Shown here one piece after another: positions 9,790-20,271 of a stretch of DNA of 64,000 bases (the stretch's first letter is position 1; every line of letters begins with the position of its first letter). The stretch lies in contig OY294044.1 in the NCBI GenBank assembly GCA_958510825.1, positions 40,460,791-40,524,790 on the forward strand. Reading direction: 5' to 3'. This DNA is from Brachypterus glaber. Taxonomy: Eukaryota; Arthropoda; Insecta; Coleoptera; Kateretidae. The notes beneath the pieces are model-generated. The model saw nothing but the letters and a program-made list of their open reading frames with translations, was not told the DNA's origin and did not search any database. The position numbers and the translations under genes are program-made.

Positions 9790-11800
9790 TAAAACTAATT
9801 GCTAATAAAAGCATTGAGACCATTTTTAAAACTGTTAATTCACAATTTCAAGTGGCAGCGAGTTCCAGTTGTAAAATACTCTGTTTGAAAGGAAGTGCTG
9901 ACGGCATACAATTCGATATCGTTCATGTTGAAGCTTTATGTTATGTCCCCTAAGGTTCAGATTTTAATTCATCAAAAAATGTTGCGAAGATCTACAGAAA
10001 AGTCATTATAAAGAATTCGAAAAGTATTAATCAGACAACCTCGTTCAAGTCGGTCAAACTGTGTTGAAATGTTGAAAAGACGGCGATGCTCTTCATATGA
10101 AGGACGGTTTCGACCAAGGGGAAGGGAAGCTGCATTAAGCTGCACACATTCTAACATATTAATGTCCCTACCTAGGACTAGAGACCATATTGCGAAACCA
10201 AATTCTAACTGGGGACGGATATAAGTTTTGTACAGACATGCAGCCGTGGCAACTGGGGTCTTTGAAAAACTTTTTTAAATAAGAATAATTTTCTTTTAGA
10301 TTGGTTGCAGATATTATTAATGTGCTCTGTGCCCTGTTAAATCCTGTTAAATGATGCCCAAATCGTTGTTTTTTCGACTTTTTTTAAAGGCGTTCACTGA
10401 TAAAAAGGATTTATTTGGATATGGCCAATTAAATTGGTTGTGAGTAACAAATTTTATTTGAGTCAAATAAATACTTAGTTCATGTAAACTACTATTTTAA
10501 TTTTAAAATGATTTATTAATGGGAACAAAATAGTTTATTTGGCAGAAATAAAATTTATTTGTCACAACCAAATAATTTAATTGTCCATATCCAACCAAAT
10601 ATTTAGTTGACACAAATAAACTGTTTTATCAGTATACCATTTAGTGTATAAATATATTCAGGATTGTTTTTATCAACGTGCAGACAAACGCATTTAGATG
10701 TGTTAAGTGGAATTAACTATTTTTTATTCCAATAGAAAATAATATTTAAATCCCTTTGAATTTGGTTATGGTTTGTAAGTGGATTTCCAAAAATTTTTGA
10801 ATCATCTGCATACATAAACGTTATACTTGAGAGAAGTTTTGGTAAATCTGATGTTTAAAGAATAAATGAAATTGGACCCAATACTGAGCCTTGCGGCACT
10901 CCACTTACAACAGACTTTAGCCTGGAGAAAGAATTGCCAACTTTAACTCTAAAATGTCGGTTTGTAAGAAATTTCTGTATCCATTTTAATAAAGCACCAC
11001 GTATTCCAAAATGCTTTAATTTTTTAAGTAGACGCTTTAACCTTATCAAAAGGTTTCATGAAGTCCAGATATATGATGTCGATTGGGCAGCCATTTTCGA
11101 TAGCAGTTGACCATTCAGAAAGGCACTGAAGTAGATTTGTAGTTACTGATCTTCCTGGCAGAAATCCATGTTGCTGATTAGGTACAATGTTATTTTCAGG
11201 CAAGAAAGGAACTAGTGAGTTAGTGATGATTTTTTCCAATATTTTTATCTCCGCAGATGTTAAACTTATTTGCTTGTAGTTCTCTCTGTTTAACTTGTCT
11301 CCTTTTTTATGGATGGCAGCAACATCAGCTAATTTCCAGGCATCTGGCAGTAAAAACTGGGTAAATGATTTATTGAAAATAAGGGATAAAGGGAGAGAAA
11401 GGGAAGGAGCACAGTTTTTTAAAATAAAAGGATTTAGCCCTCTTGACCAACAGAAGAACAAGCATCTATGGCCTTAGAAAATAATATATTTTTTAGAGCA
11501 CTATGTGAGGAAGCTACATCTATATCAGAGATGGGCTCTAGAGATTCGCTTAAATAATTCGCGGAGAAAAAATCACTAAAAAGTTCAGCTGTTTTCCTGC
11601 CATCACCAGCAACCACTCCGTCATAATTTTTAATCCGAGGAACGGCAACTGTAGATGACAGGGTTTCTGACATATTTATAGAAATATTTTTAGTTTTCGG
11701 AAAAAATCATGTTATTTTCATAGTTTTGTTTTGATAAATAGATTTGACGTCCTAAATCATTAGAGAAATTTCTGTGATCTATAAAGTCAACGTACATAAC
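9790..11800 (-). pseudogene. Jockey/CR1-type LINE, RT and C-terminus, decayed
   Basis: On the minus strand the order is that of a non-LTR polymerase. The pre-RT linker reads AELFSDFFSANYLSE (about 11434-11673). The RT fingers read WKLADVAAIHKKGDK, NYKQISLTSAEIKILEK and HGFLPGRSVTTNL (11024-11461), with LDFMKPFDKV as motif A. Motif B is VSGVPQGSVLGP (about 10890) and the catalytic motif is MYADDSKIFG (near 10810). The C-terminal part reads CLYKTYIRPQLEFG, LRGHNIKLQHERYR and FLSNRVFYNWNSLPLEIVN (about 9850-10230). Several frameshifts and a MITE insertion (10396-10633) break it. The endonuclease domain is missing, so it is 5' truncated and inactive. Confidence 0.85.
10396..10633. mobile_element. 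238-bp MITE inside the LINE
   Basis: ACTGATAAAA at the left and TTTTATCAGT at the right, with internal complementary segments (GGATATGGCCAATTAAATT against AATTTAATTGTCCATATCC) that would fold into a long hairpin. The LINE reading frame is recognisable on both sides. It is non-coding and the superfamily is not assigned. Confidence 0.75.
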
Positions 11801-12120
11801 TAAAAAAAATTCTTTAAGTGTAGTTTCAAAAATCGATTCTAAGGGAGTTACGGGATCCTAAATTAACTATTTTTAAAGGGCCGTGGTACCTTTTAAAGCT
11901 ATTTTTGGACATACTACCTACTTTTTTCTTAGCTTTTAATGTAGAATTAATAACATTTTTGTTTTTAACATTTTATTGTTTAACTTTTGTGTAATTTTGC
12001 CTTTAATTGTTTTTTTCTCGAAAACAGTTAATCCTACGGTATTAGAACAAAGTTACATTTTTATGTGTCTATGCCTAGGAAATTCTAATAATAATAAATA
12101 TCATTTACTGTACTGTGTTA
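11801..12120. repeat. Degenerate copy of the 58-63 kb repeat family
   Basis: Shares the ordered phrases CTTAGCTTTTAATGTAGAAT, AACATTTT, TCTCGAAAACAGTTAATCCT and TTTTTATGTGTCTATGCCTAG with units in 58363-63083. No coding content. Confidence 0.6.
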
Positions 12121-14083
12121 GTTCTGAGACAACACTGTAAAAAGGAAATCTACTTTCAAGCTGTTAACGGCATCTTAATGTAAGCTGCAACAAAACTTAG
12201 TCATTACCTGTTTATTTTAAAAAGTTAGCCCTTGCCTCAAGTTCAACATAAGGACGATCCTTATTATAAGACGGACACTATCTTTTCTAATAGCTTAGCT
12301 CGCACGCCCTTATGGTTTATCGAAACTGGACTTGTCACATAAATCTTTTGGAAATTCAGCTTAGATTTGATTTCTTGTGCTAAATCCCGGGTATTTCAGA
12401 GTAGCAATAATTGCTACTACAATTATTGTCGTCTACGTGAAATATCAGTACTTTCATTCTAAGGTGTATTCCCGTTGGTTTTTTACTCTTGGCGGGAATA
12501 AAAGGGATTTGTATCGGGAAATTTTAGAACGCACATACAAGTAGATAGTCAAGCACCGGAAAGTCCAAATTTTGGGGGAGTTCTACTTATTTCAAAATAA
12601 GGGTATCTTTAAATGAAATCTGAGAAAATTAATTGACAATTCGTACATTTCGGTTGGAGTTTTTTGATTGGCCGAAAATTTTTAACCTACATTTGGACAA
12701 ATTCTTAAGTTTAAAATTATTTATCTAGATAAATAGGGCTCTTTTAATATAAATCCCAGGTATTTGGGACCGGCACTAGTGGATTGACAATTTGAAAGTC
12801 TTGGGGAACCCCTCGACCTAACCGGCTAGATTAGACGTTTAGTTTAAATACGTTAAATTAACACAAATGATTAGTTTATTATAACTTACAAGCTGGGTAA
12901 ATTATGAGAAAACATTGTTTTAAGATAAAAGTTATTTCAAGACATACATTATTTTAAGATTCACTTTTTACAGTGAACCTGTATATTTTTTTTAAACTCG
13001 CTAAACATGAAATGTGAGCTACTCACAGAAATCATATTTTGTGAGAAAGAAAACGAAATTTACTGTGAAGAGTATTCTATGGAATGCGACCCATATATCT
13101 TCACGGCTTGTTTCTATATTATTATTTATTATCTTTTCCAATTTATTTTATGGTGCCATTATAAAAAGATACTGTGCTATTGTGTAATATAAAACAAATT
13201 GCATCGGAATTGAGTTTCTTAAAGGACAATAATGTCAAGGATAAAAATAATTATTTCAAAATCACTTCTTGTGGCCAGTTTTACCGGTCTTTTAATTAAG
13301 AATTCTGGAAAAAATGTTGATGAGAAAATTGTAGCGTACGGTACGCTAACCATGCATGCAGGTATTTACGACGGACACGATTTTTTTGCATTTTTTTTTA
13401 ATTTTTTTAAAACAAAATACGCGTTTAAACGTATTTTTGAAACGCACAAAAAATGAATTGTCTTTTACTGAATGCACCAAATTTGCCATATTAGTTATTA
13501 ATAGGTTGACTGCCATGGGCATCAATGTGGTGCACAGAGTCACATGAAACAGGACACTATTAGTTTACTCACTAGTGACATACAAAGTTTTATCTAATAA
13601 ATAGTTAGAAATTCATATTTTTATTAAAATTTATATGACATTAACAAAAAATAATGTGACAAGTAACAATTGAGTGGGTAAAATAAATAATTGTCCAATC
13701 TGTAAAGTAAAAGCCACGTATGGGTTATTTCGAGTTTGTTTATTTAAAATAAAGTTAATAATAAGCTAACAGTTGATTGCCTTATTATCTGTATATATTG
13801 GATAAAGTACAATAGCTATTAATCATTCGGGTAATTACACCACTCGCCTAACGGCTCGTATTATTACTATTATTTAAATTATACTGGAATTGTTTCGAGT
13901 TTAAAGTTTGACAGTTATTACATTCTAATCTTACTTTTTCGGTTTTTATAGGAAATATTTTCCCATCCATTTGATATTAGGAATTATTTCCTACAAAATA
14001 TTGAATAGCAAATTTTAAACTAATTAGAGTTTATCTCAAAGTTAAACTTCTAAACAAAAGCAATTATTTCAAGGACTGAACCC
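12121..14083. other. Non-coding stretch of about 2 kb
   Basis: Contains only short open frames (for example 13007-13192 and 13232-13456) without recognisable domains and with a composition like the surrounding non-coding DNA. I see no terminal repeats. Confidence 0.4.
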
Positions 14084-14276
14084 AAAGGCGGATCCAGGAA
14101 TGGTTTTGGAGGGCGATTTCCAAAAAGTTCTTAGTCGGGTTGGTTTTGAGGGGTGGGAGAGATTGCCAATAGAACCAAGTGGCCAAGAGAAAATTATTAT
14201 GGAGGGAAGAACATTTACTTTTGGGATGTTGAAAACGTACCATCGCGATGCATCGCCCTTCGCTGGATCCGCGCTT
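14084..14276. mobile_element. Possible small MITE, about 190 bp
   Basis: AAGGCGGATCCAG at the left and CTGGATCCGCGCTT at the right form imperfect terminal inverted repeats, with a GC content well above the flanks. The open frame inside is an accident of this composition. Target duplication is not clear. Confidence 0.45.
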
Positions 14277-14841
14277 GAGTTGCTACAGTCTGTAGCATTA
14301 CTGTAGCCTACAGAAATGAATGTTTGAACTGAATTAAATATTTAATATTTAAATATCATTAATAATAATTTATTATTACGTATTCAAAATTATTAATTAT
14401 AATTACAATTCATAATTGCCTATTAATAATAAAACAGACGGATGCTGTATAATTAAATAAAATATTTAAATAAATTTGTATTATTTGCAAGATTTTTTCT
14501 TAATCAGTCAGTGTGGTGGAAAAAAATCGTAATTGTAGTGGGGTATGACATAACCCAACAAGAAAAGTCCTATATTTAGAAAAAAAAATGTTTGTACTTT
14601 TGCTAGTTTAATATACTTTGCATTAATTATGTATAACTTAATAACATAAAACAATAAAAATGTTATTTTAATATATTAATATGTTAATTTATATATTATT
14701 GACGTGTGTCAATATCTTTTTAAATCTATCTCTATATTTTTACCAATTTTATACGATTTTACCCCAGTTTTTAATCTTTTTGTACTGTAATATTGTTATT
14801 GTCCCTTGTTATTTATGCCATATTAAAATTAAATCCAAAAT
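14277..14841. other. AT-rich leader before the non-LTR element
   Basis: No gene. Part of it (from somewhere after about 14560) is probably the 5' untranslated region of the retrotransposon that starts coding at 14842, but its true 5' boundary cannot be placed. Confidence 0.4.
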
Positions 14842-16821
14842 ATGAGTGATGACTCAGATGAAGAATTCTTCTCAAAATATCCCAACTCACAACATTCAAG
14901 GAAAAAAATTAATGATTTTAAAGATAATATCCCATCACAAGACCTAAGAGAAGCTACCTCAAGCAAAACAAACTGTGTAAAAGTGAAAAATAAAGTAATC
15001 GAATCAAAAAGTTATCCTATTACTGTGGATGATTCTTCACAAAGTTATTTAGTTGAAGGCAATAAGTATAATTGTGACTTATGTAATAAATCCTTTAAGA
15101 ATAATCATGGTTTGCAATGCCACAAGGGAAGAATACATCGATCCCAGAAAAATTTAAACAAAATAGAACCACCTAATGAATTTGAAGATGTTAATCAACT
15201 ACGTCTTCAACTAAGTAAGTTAAAATCTTATACAGTTATAATTAAAAGAATTCCTAAAGGAGCACGTTCTTCAGTTGCTCGACGATTAACATATCTTATA
15301 GATAGATGTACCACTCTCAACGATATAGTTTCCTGGGGAAACCTATTCCAATTTCCTTACACTGCTTTAAGATTACCATTGAAAAAAACAAAAGAAACAT
15401 TAACAAATTTTGTTAAACAAAATTGCTTACAATTAACACAGGCTGAAAGTGTTTTTATTTCATCTAAAAAAAATACTAAGCATTCTACCTTAGAAAGCAG
15501 AGTAGAGTCAAAAGTTGGAGATGGTGATATTCGGGGTGCAATAAATATTTTGTCTTCCAGTGATACATTGGCACCACAAAATCAGGATACTTTGGAACAA
15601 TTAAAAACTAAACACCCCAAACCTTCTAGAATGTTGCAGTTTCCACAGCCAGTACCCATTTTGGAAGATTTTAACTTTGACGAGGAAACAGTTAGAGCTG
15701 CAATTCAAAACTTTCCTAACGGGTCTGCTGGAGGAATTGACGGATTACGCCCTCAGCATTTAAAAGATTTAACTTCACTTAATCTTGGAGAGGATGGATC
15801 AAAACTTTTGTCTTCTTTGACTAGACTTATCAATTTAATGTTGTCTGGAAAAATAAATTATAAAGTTACACGCCTTTTTTATGGAGCCTCGCTTATTGCA
15901 CTTCGAAAAAAAGATGGTGGTATTCGGCCTATTGCTGTTGGTACAACCTTAAGAAGAATAGCAGCTAAGTTAGCGTGTAACTTAGTTCGAGAGCAAGTTG
16001 GAGAATACCTTCGTCCTGTTCAGGTTGGGTTTGGTACTAAAGGTGGTTGTGAAGCTGTGGTTCATGCGGTTAGAAGCTTTATCGATAAAAACAAATTTAC
16101 TAATAAAATCGTGCTTAAAATTGATTTTAAGAACGCATTTAATTCCATTGAAAGAGACGTAATGCTACAAGAAGTTTTTACCATGACTCCGAATATATTC
16201 CCTTTTTTGTCTCAATGCTACAAGGATATATCTTATTTGTGTTACGGAGATGATACCATTTTGTCTGAAGTCGGTGCTCAGCAAGGAGATCCTGCTGGTC
16301 CAATGCTTTTCTGTATGGCTATTCAGCCTATAATTTCTAAATTAACCTCCGAACTTAACGCCTGGTACCTTGATGATGGAACTTTAGGGGGAACTCCAGA
16401 CGCAGTTCTTTTAAATTTTAATAAGTTAATAGAAAGGTGTAATCATTTGGGATTACAAATTAATCCTGATAAATGTGAAATATATTTTTGTTCGAACTAC
16501 GACAATTCAGTATTACAAGCTTTTCAAGTTCTATCGCCAGGAATCCGTGTGGTCACTAAGGATCTTATGCTATTGGGAGCACCTTTAGTTTCAGAAGCTA
16601 CTGAACCAACTTTGGATAAAAAACTGTCAGAATTAAAACTTCTCGTCGATAGGCTTGAGTCAATTAATGCGCATGTTGCATTTTATCTTCTTCAACATTG
16701 CCTAGCCATTCCAAAGCTTACCTATATTCTGAGGACCACACCTCTTTATAATTTTAAAGAAAATATTGATATGATGAAGAAATCTTTAAAAGTCTGGAAA
16801 AAATCGTCAATATTAGGATGA
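14842..16821 (+). CDS. Non-LTR retrotransposon polyprotein, N-terminal part (finger + RT)
   Basis: 659 codons from an ATG in good context (AAAATATGAG). Residues about 76-99 form a C2H2 zinc finger (CDLCNKSF, then H..GRIH), a likely DNA-binding module. The RT covers roughly residues 275-560. It shows KKDGGIRPIAVGTTLRR in the fingers, KIDFKNAFNSIER with the first catalytic Asp, GAQQGDPAGPMLF as motif B and WYLDDGTLGG with the catalytic Asp pair. The enzyme would copy element RNA at a nicked target. The frame ends at TGA 16819, inside the RT thumb. The continuation lies in the next frame and an A6 run at 16798-16803 marks the likely indel, so the stop is probably not natural. Confidence 0.85.
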   Translation: MSDDSDEEFFSKYPNSQHSRKKINDFKDNIPSQDLREATSSKTNCVKVKNKVIESKSYPITVDDSSQSYLVEGNKYNCDLCNKSFKNNHGLQCHKGRIHRSQKNLNKIEPPNEFEDVNQLRLQLSKLKSYTVIIKRIPKGARSSVARRLTYLIDRCTTLNDIVSWGNLFQFPYTALRLPLKKTKETLTNFVKQNCLQLTQAESVFISSKKNTKHSTLESRVESKVGDGDIRGAINILSSSDTLAPQNQDTLEQLKTKHPKPSRMLQFPQPVPILEDFNFDEETVRAAIQNFPNGSAGGIDGLRPQHLKDLTSLNLGEDGSKLLSSLTRLINLMLSGKINYKVTRLFYGASLIALRKKDGGIRPIAVGTTLRRIAAKLACNLVREQVGEYLRPVQVGFGTKGGCEAVVHAVRSFIDKNKFTNKIVLKIDFKNAFNSIERDVMLQEVFTMTPNIFPFLSQCYKDISYLCYGDDTILSEVGAQQGDPAGPMLFCMAIQPIISKLTSELNAWYLDDGTLGGTPDAVLLNFNKLIERCNHLGLQINPDKCEIYFCSNYDNSVLQAFQVLSPGIRVVTKDLMLLGAPLVSEATEPTLDKKLSELKLLVDRLESINAHVAFYLLQHCLAIPKLTYILRTTPLYNFKENIDMMKKSLKVWKKSSILG

Positions 16822-17858
16822 ACGAAACTCAAACTAAAGTGGCATCTTTACCTGTTAAAGAAGGATGTCTTGGAATAAGAATGGTGAAAGACATATATTT
16901 ACCAGCTTTTCTTTCTTCCGTTAACTCTGTATCTGGATTTGCCCTTTCTTTCCTGTCTCCTAATAAAGAAGACGGCTTATCTTGGATCAGTGGTTATGAG
17001 GAAACTTTAGAAGTCTGGAATAACCTTAATTCAAATAAAGTTCCCGATGATCCTTGCCTTCAAAAAAATTGGGACATCATCAACATAGATAGAATTTCTA
17101 AAAACCTAACATTAAATTCAGATGTTGATAAAGCAAGATTTTTGGCTGGCAAGTCTTCTTTCTCTGGAGCTTGGTTAAATGCGCTACCTTGTAAAAACTT
17201 GGGAACCTTACTGAACAATAACGTGTTTCGTATTGCTGTTGGTTTGAGACTTGGTTTAAATTTGTGTGAACCCCATTTGTGTATTTGTGGTAATCAAGTA
17301 GATAGAAATGGAATTCATGGTCTGTCTTGCCAAAAAAGTGCTGGTCGTCATTCTCGTCATAAGGCATTAAATCTAATTATACATCAAGCTTTATCCAGTG
17401 CAAATATCCCTTCAACTCTTGAACCTGTTGGTTTATTCAGAGATGACGGAAAAAGAGCGGATTGCTTGACTCTGGTACCTTGGATACGTGGAGCTCATCT
17501 AGTTTGGGATGCCACGTGCTCTGATACACTTGCTTCGTCGTATCTCCACTCGTCTTCAAAACAGTCCAAAATTGTGGCAAATAATGCAGCTACGAAAAAA
17601 ATACGAAAATATCGACACCTTATTGATGATGGATATATTTTTGTACCTTTCTCTGTCGAGACCCTGGGACCATGGTCTGATGAGGCTGAAAAGTTCATTA
17701 GTGCTTTGGGAAAAAAGCTCGCTATTTCTACATTTGAAAGACGTTCAAGAAAATTTTTAGTAGAAAAAATCAGTTTGGCAATTCAAACTGGAAACTCGGC
17801 TAGTATTATGGGGACACTGCCATCTACTTTAGACTTGGAAGAACTTTTCTTTTTATAG
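16818..17858 (+). CDS. Non-LTR retrotransposon polyprotein, C-terminal part (restriction-like endonuclease)
   Basis: 346 codons in the frame one base behind the preceding frame. The first ATG overlaps the upstream stop as ATGA, but the in-frame sequence before it still reads like the thumb (VNIRMNETQ), so the ATG is probably not a start. ASLPVKEGCLGIR marks the conserved junction after the RT. A knuckle follows (CICG...HGLSC, about 17281-17330). The nuclease core is RDDGKRADCLTLVPW with HLVWDATCSDTL, which fits the (P)D...D pattern of restriction-like endonucleases that nick the target. Ala replaces the usual Pro of the first motif. VPFSVETLGPW and SLAIQTGNSASIMGT end the protein. Confidence 0.8.
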   Translation: MNETQTKVASLPVKEGCLGIRMVKDIYLPAFLSSVNSVSGFALSFLSPNKEDGLSWISGYEETLEVWNNLNSNKVPDDPCLQKNWDIINIDRISKNLTLNSDVDKARFLAGKSSFSGAWLNALPCKNLGTLLNNNVFRIAVGLRLGLNLCEPHLCICGNQVDRNGIHGLSCQKSAGRHSRHKALNLIIHQALSSANIPSTLEPVGLFRDDGKRADCLTLVPWIRGAHLVWDATCSDTLASSYLHSSSKQSKIVANNAATKKIRKYRHLIDDGYIFVPFSVETLGPWSDEAEKFISALGKKLAISTFERRSRKFLVEKISLAIQTGNSASIMGTLPSTLDLEELFFL

Positions 17859-17948
17859 TTTATTTTACTTTTTAATTTTTTTTTATTTTGTACTTTAATT
17901 TTAAATGTTTTATTTTAAACTGTATTGAAAAAAAAAAAATAAATAAAT

Positions 17949-18339
17949 AACAGTTAACCAAAATAATGTAAAATTCAAAATAAATAAAAAAAAAACAGTT
18001 AGTCATACAAATGAAATAGTAAATATTTTAATACATAATATTAAAAAAGTTATTTGGTTTGAAAATTAATATATGTTTTGCATGTAATATAAAGTCGCGT
18101 GTTCCATGCATGATGATGACTCAGAAAGTCCACTAAAATCATCTCAAAGCACTTGGAGACGTTTTTGTTCTTTCTCATAAGACATTTTACTAAAAAAATC
18201 TTTGTCCTAGGATAAAATATAATCCAAAGAGTAACGACAATTCAATGTTTTACCTTAAAAAAAAAGTTATTTAATCAGTGTTCTGGAGTATGCCATACCC
18301 CAACCAATTTTGATAGTAGCTGACAAGTGACTTTTATTT
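17949..18339. other. AT-rich stretch, nothing recognised
   Basis: Lies between the tail of the non-LTR element and the LINE 3' end. No gene or paired repeat seen. Confidence 0.4.
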
Positions 18340-18708
18340 ATTAATTTACAATTTACAATTTATTTATAATCCAGCAGGCAGAAGCCTAATTACAGGACAT
18401 TAAAATATAATTATTCTTATTAAAGATATAAAAATAGAAATATGTACAAATAAAAATTAAATAACATAAAATAAATTTACATAAAGAATTTAACCATTAG
18501 GTACTGTACAGTATCTGTTGACAAAGAATTCTTAAATCTAGAGTTGTTATTAAAAATGTCTATATCCTTACTAGTATTATTATAAATATTACACATATCA
18601 TAAACAGGGGAATGAAAATGATTCAAAGTGCTCGTAGTGGTGAGATAAAAAGTGTTACTATTACGCGTTGTAATTGTACGATCAAACGAACTTCAGGAAG
18701 TTCGATCG
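18340..18708 (-). pseudogene. 3' end of an old LINE, left of the DIRS insertion
   Basis: On the minus strand this reads SFDRTITTRNSNTFYL, then NHFHSPVYDMCNIYN and NNNSRFKNSL, the typical C-terminal tail of jockey/CR1-type polymerases. It continues the LINE at 23240-24880, from which it is separated by the DIRS element. Confidence 0.65.
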
Positions 18709-18757
18709 TAATTATATGAAGCGCATTCTTCTCTAGATTACTTTATTTAACTCGTAG
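18709..18757. repeat. DIRS inverted terminal repeat, left
   Basis: AGCGCATTCTTCTCTAGATT and the following ACTTTATTTAACTCGTAG are the reverse complement of 23190-23232. A weaker AATTATAT extension continues outward on both sides. Confidence 0.85.
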
Positions 18758-19365
18758 ACTTTAGAGAAAATGTATTGTTTTTGTTACAATCACCTGCTGG
18801 TAACAGTCACCTAGAATGACTGTCCAAGAAAAAATTATTTAGTAAATTGTTTTTTGTTTGACGAATGTAAATTTTAATACTAATTCTTCTTAAAAACATA
18901 GCTTTAGATGTTATTAAATTTTCTGTGCAAATTTTAAAAAATCATTTATACTCTCAGCATATTACCTAGGTATTAGAGTGACAGGTGTGCAATGCGCACC
19001 TTTTGCTCTTTTACTTTTTTGTTATTTACAACAAATACAAATTTATCTTATAATGATTTTATAAAGTTTATTATTTTATCTTTTACTTTTTATGTAATAT
19101 TTTATTGTTTAGTATTCCTTGTTTAACAAACAGACCATATTGTTGGTAGGAAGTTATGTATGTATTAATATATGTAATTAAATATACATGGTTATTTTTG
19201 AACATATGCTTGAAATTATAACTATATCTATACATAAATATAAATTTCCATAATCATAATTTATGATTTAGACATTTTAGACCAAAAAACTAAAAATAGG
19301 CATTATGCCTGAATTATTAATTTATAACTCTTTTTCAAAAAAAAAAATTAAAGTAAATAACTTTA

Positions 19366-20254
19366 ACTCTGATTTAAAACAGCCTTTGCCAAACTGTTTT
19401 GTTTTAGGAGTGGTCTATTATAAAATTTAAAAAATGTATTGGACCCTGTGTCCATCCTGCAGCTCTGCGAATAATCTCAACTGACACACCTGCTCTAAAC
19501 GCTGCTGAAGTTGCGGAGTGTCTGGTTGAGTAAGCTGAATAAACTGTTGTATCAATACCTGCTTTTGTCAATGTTTCCTTTATCCACCTCGATAGAGTCT
19601 GACTTGAAGCCCTGTTGTATGGTGGTCTGGTAGTGATAAACAGATATTCTTGGGAGTCTGTTCGAAGATCACAAGATTTCTCTGTGTAATAGTTTAAGGC
19701 TGTTGCCACACAAAGTTCAGGGTCCTCTGCATAAAAGGGGATTTGCAAACAAGGCTGGACTCTGTTAACGCCACTTGTCTTAATGGTATCTGGTATTAGA
19801 ATTATAACTTGTTCATGTGTAAACGACATGTTTTCTATTTTTATTAATGAAAGTGTCTGAATGCGGTGAGCTGTTGTTAATGCTAGCAGAGTTACCAACT
19901 TTTTTGTCTGTTCCTCAAACGACAATTGAAGGGTTTTTGTCTGGACAGATAACCCAGCACTATTTTGGGGTCCCAGGTAAAATTATACCTGGGGCGTGGT
20001 GGTCTTAATTTAGAAATGCCTTTTAAAAATCTCTTGACTCTTTGGTCTTGACTGATGTTAGGCAAAATGAGGGAAAGTCCAGATCTATAACTATTAAATG
20101 TACCGTATTTGTGGGGGTCTTTGTCCAACTGTTGTTGGAGGAACGAAATTACCTCTGGAATGGTGGCTTTATACATATCAATTTTATTATTTGTACAATA
20201 TGTCCACCATTTTCTATATCCAGTATTATATTGTTGCCTAGTCGACTGCGACAA
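19366..20254 (-). pseudogene. DIRS tyrosine recombinase
   Basis: The N-terminal SAM-like part (20254 down to about 19930) reads STRQQYNTGYRKWWTYC and SYRSGLSLILP. The catalytic part follows after a frame change near 19930. It has the first Arg in LTTAHRIQTLSL, the RH pair in YSTRHSATSAAF and AGWTQG. The nucleophilic Tyr lies in the box FFKFYNRP, but only in a different frame, because one base is gained or lost at the GGGTCC near 19442. As it stands, the frame that carries the Arg/His residues ends in a different tail without Tyr. The enzyme would integrate the circular DIRS DNA. Confidence 0.85.
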
Positions 20255-20271
20255 TGACTCCAGAACGACGT

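Larger units (their letters stand above)
14842..17948 (+). mobile_element. Zinc-finger/RT/restriction-like-endonuclease non-LTR retrotransposon
   Basis: One element carrying, in order, a C2H2 finger, reverse transcriptase, CCHC-like knuckle and restriction-like endonuclease, ending in an A-rich tail (about 17928-17948). There are no LTRs. This architecture belongs to the group that includes R2, NeSL, Hero and Utopia. The YLDD catalytic box and the details of the C-terminal part suggest a branch outside classical R2, but I cannot assign it firmly. It is the best-preserved autonomous element in the window. Confidence 0.8.

Noticed and set aside
13007..13456. Possible small host genes
   Set aside because: Cys- and Phe-rich short frames without splice signals, homology or codon bias distinct from neighbouring non-coding DNA.
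16815..16824. ATGA stop-start overlap as translational coupling of two retrotransposon ORFs
   Set aside because: The break falls inside the RT thumb, the sequence upstream in the second frame still reads as conserved thumb, and one base in an adjacent A6 run explains it. A frameshift mutation or sequencing error is simpler.
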